Positions 59,496 through 64,000 of a stretch of 64,000 nucleotides of DNA are shown piece by piece (position 1 is the stretch's first letter; the number at the start of each line of letters is the position of its first letter). This stretch comes from Flavobacteriales bacterium. Its GTDB lineage: Bacteria; Bacteroidota; Bacteroidia; JACJYZ01. The notes beneath the pieces are model-generated. The model ran no database searches and was not told the DNA's origin. It saw only the letters and a list, made by a program, of their open reading frames with translations. The translations under genes and the position numbers were made by a program. The stretch lies in contig JACJYZ010000002.1 of NCBI GenBank assembly GCA_020635855.1, forward strand, positions 744,001 through 808,000, written 5' to 3'.

Positions 59496-60323
59496 CTACC
59501 TCAACTCTTTCAGTGCCAGCAGCGGAATTGACGTGTGTCTGGCCCAGAGTTTCGTCTGGCTTTTGCGCACCAGCCGGTCAAGGGAACTGCGGCGATGGGG
59601 GATCATCACCAGCCACCGGGTCGGGCCTTTGGTTTGGAGGTATTCTTCCAGTCCGGAAATGAAGTTCGGGTTGCGGATTGTTTCCGCGGATACCTGGATG
59701 GGAGGTGAGAAAATGGAATTCCCTGCTTTCAGCCTCAATTCATTGTCATCATCTTCTTCTTCGGTGGCCACATGCATCAGGGTGATGTGTGACTGGTACG
59801 TAGCGCCGATGTGTTTGAGCATCCCCAGGTTACTGGTTCTCAGGGACGCGATGCGGTCTACGGCTACAACAATCTCTGTGGGCTTGGTAAAGGAGACATT
59901 TCCGGGGATGGCCAATACGGAGCAGGGGGCGCGTTCAATCACGGCTACGGTGTTGCTACCCATCAACCATCCCCGAATGCCTCCTGCCCCCCTCGTACCC
60001 ATCACAATCAGGTCAAAGGAATCTTTGGTTGCATCCCGTACAATGGCATCTGACGGTTCACCGGGTACGGCCTTGGAAGAAAACATGGCCCTGGGATTGC
60101 GGTTGATCTTTGTCAGTCGGCTGATTTCTGTCGCCAATGCATCCTCTGCGTTTTGCTTGAGGATGTCGTCGATTGAGATCAGCGTATCGGAAATGCCGTG
60201 GGGAAGGTTATAGGCATGGAACAGCATGATGTGCACGGCTTCGTATTGAAACAAGGCCAGGGCATACTGTGCTGCGTGCGCAGCGTTCTCCGAAAAATCG
60301 GTCGGTACGAGGATCTTCTTCAT
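59496..60323 (-). CDS. Universal stress protein (UspA family), second copy
   Basis: 275 residues from ATG (MKKILVPTDFSENAAHAAQYA); the earlier in-frame start adds an unlikely 16-residue basic leader. First Usp domain with ATP loop GTRGAGGIRGWLMGS complete, second domain (about 150-275) degenerate with an acidic EEEDDDNE insert. It converges with the baeRF gene across the heptamer element. It is distinct in sequence from the copy at 57671 and not a recent duplicate. Confidence 0.9.
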   Translation of the reverse strand: MKKILVPTDFSENAAHAAQYALALFQYEAVHIMLFHAYNLPHGISDTLISIDDILKQNAEDALATEISRLTKINRNPRAMFSSKAVPGEPSDAIVRDATKDSFDLIVMGTRGAGGIRGWLMGSNTVAVIERAPCSVLAIPGNVSFTKPTEIVVAVDRIASLRTSNLGMLKHIGATYQSHITLMHVATEEEDDDNELRLKAGNSIFSPPIQVSAETIRNPNFISGLEEYLQTKGPTRWLVMIPHRRSSLDRLVRKSQTKLWARHTSIPLLALKELR

Positions 60324-60444
60324 CTGGCTTACGGACCATGGTCCTGCATGTACAGGACGCCTCCGAAGCACAAATGTGCGTCATTCGTGCCCTGTGGGGA
60401 ATGAAGTACGTCAGCAGGAAGTATGACTTTCGTCAGAGAAGGCT

Positions 60445-61506
60445 TTAAAAGCGCAGGTGTTCAAGTTTGTTGGCGTTTACGATCTTGATGTCGCGTCCCT
60501 GGATCTCGATCAGGCCTTCTTCCTTAAAATCGGAAAGGGTGCGTATCACCGACTCGGTAGCGGTTCCCACGATGCTGGCCAGGTCATCTCGCGAGATGGC
60601 CATTTGGAATGCTGCCTGGTTTTCCTGCATGTATTTTTTCTGCAGGAACATGAGGGCTTCGGCCACCCGTTTTCTGACGGTGTTGTATGCGAGGCTCAGC
60701 AGCTGCTCTTCCTTTTCCATGATGTTGGAGGACAACATGCGGATGAACTTGCCGGCCACTTCGCGGTTGTTATACAGCAGCGAGAGGAAATCCTGTTTGG
60801 GGATGGTAATGGCTTCCACGGGTTCAAGGGCTGTGGCGGTGTCTTTGTATGTGTTTTCTTCGAGCAATCCCATGTAGCCGATGAAATCACCTTCTTTGTA
60901 AAGCCCGGTGATGTACTCCTTTCCGTCCTGGTTCATCTTGAAGGTTTTTACCTTTCCGGATTTGATGAAGTACAAAGCATTGGGGAAATCGCCTTCGTGG
61001 TAGAGGATCTCTTTCTTTTTGAAGGAACGGGTCTTCCTGTCGTCCGACAGGTTTTTCAGGTCTTCCAGACTTCTGGCGTCGTCAAGGAATTCATTCAGGC
61101 TGTCACTTGTGCCTGCGAACGCTTTTTTGAATTTTTCGCTTTTCAGCAGGCGTGTTTCAATAGCGTTCAGCAGTTCCATTTCTTCAAACGGTTTGGTGAT
61201 ATAATCATCCGCACCCATGGTCATACCTTTCCGGAAATCCACTTTTTCGGTTTTTGCGGTCAGGAAAATGAAGGGAATACCTGCTGTGTCCACATCTTTT
61301 CCCAGCATGTAAAGCACGCCGAATCCGTCCAGTTCGGGCATCATGATGTCGCAAACGATCAGGTCGGGCTTGATCATCCTGGCTTTTTCCAATCCCACCT
61401 TACCATTCTCTGCCGTTTCCACTGCGTAGTCTGCCAGTTCAAGGATTTCCGCGGTGTTCTCCCGTACATCGGGGTTGTCTTCAATCAGTAGTATTCTTTT
61501 CTTCAT
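60445..61506 (-). CDS. Receiver-CRP/FNR fusion transcriptional regulator
   Basis: 353 residues. Receiver domain (1-120) with phosphorylated Asp53 (LIVCDIMMPELDG), Thr in FLTAKT and Lys in DDYITKPF. Then a linker and a cyclic-nucleotide-binding fold (about 155-265: KKKEILYHEGDFPNALYFIKSGKVKTF, FIGYMGLLEENTYKDTATALE) and a CRP-type winged helix (about 270-345: AISRDDLASIVGTATESVIRTLSDFKEEGLIEIQG). In the recognition helix the Glu and Arg that read the TGA half-site in FNR/CRP proteins are kept (TESVIR). No N-terminal FeS cysteines are present, so input should come by phosphorylation. It overlaps the kinase gene by 26 bases. Confidence 0.92.
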   Translation of the reverse strand: MKKRILLIEDNPDVRENTAEILELADYAVETAENGKVGLEKARMIKPDLIVCDIMMPELDGFGVLYMLGKDVDTAGIPFIFLTAKTEKVDFRKGMTMGADDYITKPFEEMELLNAIETRLLKSEKFKKAFAGTSDSLNEFLDDARSLEDLKNLSDDRKTRSFKKKEILYHEGDFPNALYFIKSGKVKTFKMNQDGKEYITGLYKEGDFIGYMGLLEENTYKDTATALEPVEAITIPKQDFLSLLYNNREVAGKFIRMLSSNIMEKEEQLLSLAYNTVRKRVAEALMFLQKKYMQENQAAFQMAISRDDLASIVGTATESVIRTLSDFKEEGLIEIQGRDIKIVNANKLEHLRF

Positions 61507-63427
61507 GGCAGATCAGTTGAGGAAATGAGATGGTGAACACGGTGCCTTTCCCGCTTTCACTTTCAAAGGTAATGGTTCCTTCCATCAAATCGGTGTATCG
61601 CTTGACAATGTTGAGGCCCAGTCCGGTTCCCTGTATGTTGATGGCATTCTTGGCACGGAAGAATCGTTCGAACATATGTGCCTTGTCTTCGTCGGGTATA
61701 CCGATGCCATGGTCGCGCACTTCCACGGTGAGTTTTTCGTCGGCCACGCCTGTGGTGAACTCAATCAGGCTACCTTCGCTCGAATATTTGATGGCATTTG
61801 AGATGAGGTTGTTGATGATGTTCCGGAGCATCTGTGGGTCCAGTTCCACTTCTTCTTCCCCGGTGTGTGTGTACTGAATGTGTTGGTTCTTCTTGACCAG
61901 GTTTCCGAAGCTTTCCAGGACTTCTTCCGCCAGTTCGGTGATGGCAAAGCGTTTGGTTTGTATGCATACCCCACCGGTTTCCAGTTTATCCAACGACAGA
62001 AAATCGTTCAGGATGCCGGTGAGGTTGTTCACGCTCGAGCGGATCCGGTTGAAGTGGGGTAGCACTTTCTCTGCAATGGCATTCATCTGCCCCGAACGTT
62101 CCAGGTGTTTTTCAATGAGACCTGATGACGAGAGGATGGTGGAAAGAGGTGTACGGAATTCATGGGAGGCCATCGACACGAAGCGTGATTTGAGTTCGTT
62201 CAGTTGCCGCTCCTTGCGCAGCGCCTCCTGCATGTCTTGCTCCGCTTTCTTCTGCGCGGTGATGTTGTTCTCCACCACCAGTATCTGGGAAATGACGCCG
62301 TCTTCATCCGGTAGCGGTACGGCATTCAGGATGTAGTGGTTTTCTTTTTTCTGCACCTCGATCACCTGGGGCTCGCCGTTGAAAACCCCTTGCAATTCGT
62401 TGATGATCTTTTCGGCTGTTTCCAATGGCAGGCGGTCGGTGATTTTTTTTCCGATCAGGTTTTTGCTGGTGATGCCCAGTTTATACAGCTCCCTGCCTTC
62501 CACGAAAATATAGGCCAGATTGCGATCCAGCACATTGATGGTGCCGTTGGGGAAGTTCCGGGCGATGATGCTGTACAGGTGTTGACTTTTTTCGAATTCT
62601 TTCGTTCGTTCGGTAACGCGTTCTTCCAGTTCGGTATTCAGTGCCTGCAATTTTTCCTGGAACGCTTTCCGTTCGGTAATATCTTGTCCGGAACTGAGAA
62701 TTCCTTTGGTGTCGCTATCCTGCAATACGATGTGGTGCCAGGCCACCAGTCTTGGATGACCGCCTGTACCTATGATCTCGAACTCGCTTTCAACGCGTGA
62801 GCCTGCAGGCAAACGAAAGAGTTCGTTGAACAGGTCTGCCACTTTTTTCCTGTCGTTCAGTGCTACGTAGTTGGCGATCCAGTTTTTCCCGATGGCATCC
62901 CGTTCGGTGTTGCCTACCGCTTCGCAGGCCTGCTTGTTGATGAGGGAAAGGTGGTGATTCTCCTGTGTGACGATGAACAGGGTGCCGGCCATGTCCAGGT
63001 AGGATTGAGACCGGTTTTTTTCCAGCATGACGCGCTCTTCCGCCTGCACCCGCTCCGAGATATCCGTGATCAGGGCAACGGTCATCGCTTCGCCCTCACT
63101 GGTCAGGTGGTTGAGGCTGATCTCCACCGGAAATTCAGATCCGTCTTTTCTTAAGGCGTATAATTTCCGGCCGATGCCCATGGGGCGTTTGGCGGGGTGT
63201 TGCTGGAATGATTCACGGTGTGTGGGGTGGTGTGTGGAATACCTGCGGGGAATCAGGAGTTCTACCTTTTGCCCGACCAGTTCGTCATTGGCAAAACCGA
63301 ACATTTCTGATATCCTGGGATTGCAGAGCCGGATGGTTCCCTGGTGATCAGCTACCAGCATGCCTTCTGCGGCCGTTTCGAACATCAGCTGAAAGATGTC
63401 CTTCGCATATACGTGAGGGGTACTCAT
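61481..63427 (-). CDS. Soluble multi-PAS histidine kinase paired with the receiver-CRP regulator
   Basis: 648 residues with no transmembrane segment. Three PAS domains (about 10-130, 140-260 and 290-400) are linked by coiled coils (LQALNTELEERVTERTKEFEKS). HisKA has the phospho-His in MASHEFRTPLSTIL (about 428), and the ATPase domain has NLISNAIKYSSEGS, DHGIGIPDEDK and GTGLGLNIVK. Cytoplasmic PAS kinases often sense redox state or small ligands; no heme or flavin motif can be named. It is first in the operon, with an exact TATTTTTG box 23 bases upstream of the ATG. Confidence 0.93.
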   Translation of the reverse strand: MSTPHVYAKDIFQLMFETAAEGMLVADHQGTIRLCNPRISEMFGFANDELVGQKVELLIPRRYSTHHPTHRESFQQHPAKRPMGIGRKLYALRKDGSEFPVEISLNHLTSEGEAMTVALITDISERVQAEERVMLEKNRSQSYLDMAGTLFIVTQENHHLSLINKQACEAVGNTERDAIGKNWIANYVALNDRKKVADLFNELFRLPAGSRVESEFEIIGTGGHPRLVAWHHIVLQDSDTKGILSSGQDITERKAFQEKLQALNTELEERVTERTKEFEKSQHLYSIIARNFPNGTINVLDRNLAYIFVEGRELYKLGITSKNLIGKKITDRLPLETAEKIINELQGVFNGEPQVIEVQKKENHYILNAVPLPDEDGVISQILVVENNITAQKKAEQDMQEALRKERQLNELKSRFVSMASHEFRTPLSTILSSSGLIEKHLERSGQMNAIAEKVLPHFNRIRSSVNNLTGILNDFLSLDKLETGGVCIQTKRFAITELAEEVLESFGNLVKKNQHIQYTHTGEEEVELDPQMLRNIINNLISNAIKYSSEGSLIEFTTGVADEKLTVEVRDHGIGIPDEDKAHMFERFFRAKNAINIQGTGLGLNIVKRYTDLMEGTITFESESGKGTVFTISFPQLICHEEKNTTD

Positions 63428-63450
63428 GGTAATTGTAAACTGTCCTTTTA

Positions 63451-63458
63451 CAAAAATA
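63451..63458 (-). promoter_or_regulatory. -7 box (TATTTTTG) of the PAS kinase operon
   Basis: Exact TAnnTTTG on the minus strand, ending 23 bases before the kinase ATG. Confidence 0.55.
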
Positions 63459-63460
63459 AC

Positions 63461-63802
63461 ATTTAGTCTTTAGTCGCAGGTATGGGATATGAGACATTAG
63501 ACTTTAGATATTAGACAACAGCACGTTTTGCCCCAGACGGCAAACCCATCAGGGATGTTTTGTTTTGGTTTCTAAAGAAGCCCGTTTATCGCCCGTTCCA
63601 ACTGCCCTCGGGCTATCCGTTTTTACCCGCTATAGCCTCAGCGAAGGCAGATGCATTGCACAATGTCATTCACATTATTTCACCTTGACAGATCACAAGC
63701 GGGTATCACTCCTATCCCGTCTATTTTGCTGGTAACCGGTCGTTGTCGCTTACCCCGGCCATCTAACGTCTAATATCTAAAGTCTAAAGTCTAATGTCTC
63801 AC
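63461..63802. repeat. Heptamer-armed inverted element (TCTAAAG/TCTAATG type)
   Basis: Right arm 63761-63802 reads as heptamers TCTAATA, TCTAAAG, TCTAAAG, TCTAATG, TCTCACA. The left arm (63461-63517) is its inverted, more decayed copy (GAGACATTAGACTTTAGATATTAGAC in pieces). The core of about 240 bp holds no gene. The right arm ends 6 bases before the stop codon of the gene at the window edge. Confidence 0.75.
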
Positions 63803-63807
63803 ATCCA

Positions 63808-64000
63808 TCACCTAACAAACCCCGCCGCTTCCGGTGATTCCAGGCTCACGTTCTCGTCGCCTGCCTGGTATGGCACGTAGGTGATGATGAACTGGAACAT
63901 CTCGTCGGTGGTGCGCATGCTGATGTTGCGTTCTCCCACCCGGCGTGGCGGATCGAAGGGATTGTAAGGGTTGTCTTTCGTGTTGTCATACACGCCTTCC
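63808..64000 (-). CDS. C-terminal end of a probable copper monooxygenase/redoxin-type secreted protein (cut by window edge)
   Basis: Only the last 64 residues are inside: GVYDNTKDNPYNPFDPPRRV, then STTDEMF-like RTTDEMFQFIITYVPYQAG and a short acidic tail ending AAGFVR. The DNTxxNPxNPxxPxxV...TxDEM pattern is the usual end of ascorbate-dependent copper type II monooxygenase-like domains, often fused to redoxin domains in Bacteroidota. The start and the rest of the gene lie beyond position 64000. Assignment rests on this short tail. Confidence 0.5.
   Translation of the reverse strand, partial: EGVYDNTKDNPYNPFDPPRRVGERNISMRTTDEMFQFIITYVPYQAGDENVSLESPEAAGFVR

Overview
The window looks like a chromosomal segment of a member of the Bacteroidota. 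Seven proteins are type IX secretion (T9SS) cargo: six with type A C-terminal sorting domains and one SprB-repeat protein with the type B (gliding-motility-associated) C-terminus. Other phylum markers are a TonB-dependent receptor with a DUF4249 lipoprotein partner, promoter boxes of the Bacteroidota form TAnnTTTG, and an RprXY-like two-component pair. I cannot place it below phylum. There is no rRNA and no prophage structural gene; one tRNA (Glu, TTC) is present. Base composition is close to balanced except for one clearly AT-rich gene near 49.5 kb.

Layout. 1-4.3 kb: a leftward respiratory operon (membrane-anchored diheme cytochrome c, then narG cut by the left edge) with an FNR/CRP-type palindrome upstream. 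4.7-8.3 kb: a helical-repeat protein and a T9SS cargo gene broken by one in-frame stop. 9-14.3 kb: transglutaminase-like protein, DUF5995, lipoprotein amidase, and an unknown protein with an HEISH motif. 14.3-15.2 kb: a RelE/ParE-type toxin-antitoxin pair and a candidate Flavo-1-like RNA. 15.2-20.8 kb: a large T9SS photosortilin-like protein and an ABC-F ATPase. 21.2-23.5 kb: a four-gene cassette (export-signal-less amidase, two coiled-coil membrane proteins, small polytopic membrane protein) laid out like a phage lysis or type 10 secretion module, with no phage around it. 23.5-24.3 kb: a VapBC pair sitting exactly between two copies of a ~108-bp direct repeat. 24.4-35 kb: S9 peptidase, TonB receptor/DUF4249/TIGR02757 translationally coupled operon, PhoX and a purple-acid-phosphatase-like cargo protein facing away from each other. 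35-49 kb: T9SS cargo, YgiD dioxygenase, TonB-C protein, RprXY-like pair, membrane AraC regulator, DUF3472 protein. 49-50.3 kb: repeats, tRNA-Glu and decayed tRNA-end copies. 50.6-57.5 kb: giant SprB-repeat protein, YidD, endonuclease/exonuclease/phosphatase protein. 57.7-63.4 kb: universal stress protein, baeRF (Balon-like) ribosome hibernation factor, second universal stress protein, CheY-CRP fusion regulator, and its PAS histidine kinase. The right edge holds the end of a probable copper monooxygenase/redoxin protein.

Functional links. The nitrate-respiration operon, its FNR/CRP-like operator and the CheY-CRP/stress-protein/hibernation cluster together suggest a facultative lifestyle with a dedicated response to low oxygen or energy limitation; the direct regulatory link is inference. 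PhoX and the purple-acid-phosphatase-like protein suggest extracellular phosphorus scavenging.

The most unusual structural signal is a set of intergenic elements whose ends are inverted arms of 7-bp-periodic repeats. A CTGTATG/CATACAG family recurs at least seven times with a shared ~65-bp core, mostly just after stop codons, and pieces of it are translated as the signal peptide of the DUF4249 lipoprotein and as the C-terminal tail of the AraC regulator. Two further elements (59.2 kb and 63.5 kb) have the same architecture but quite different heptamers.
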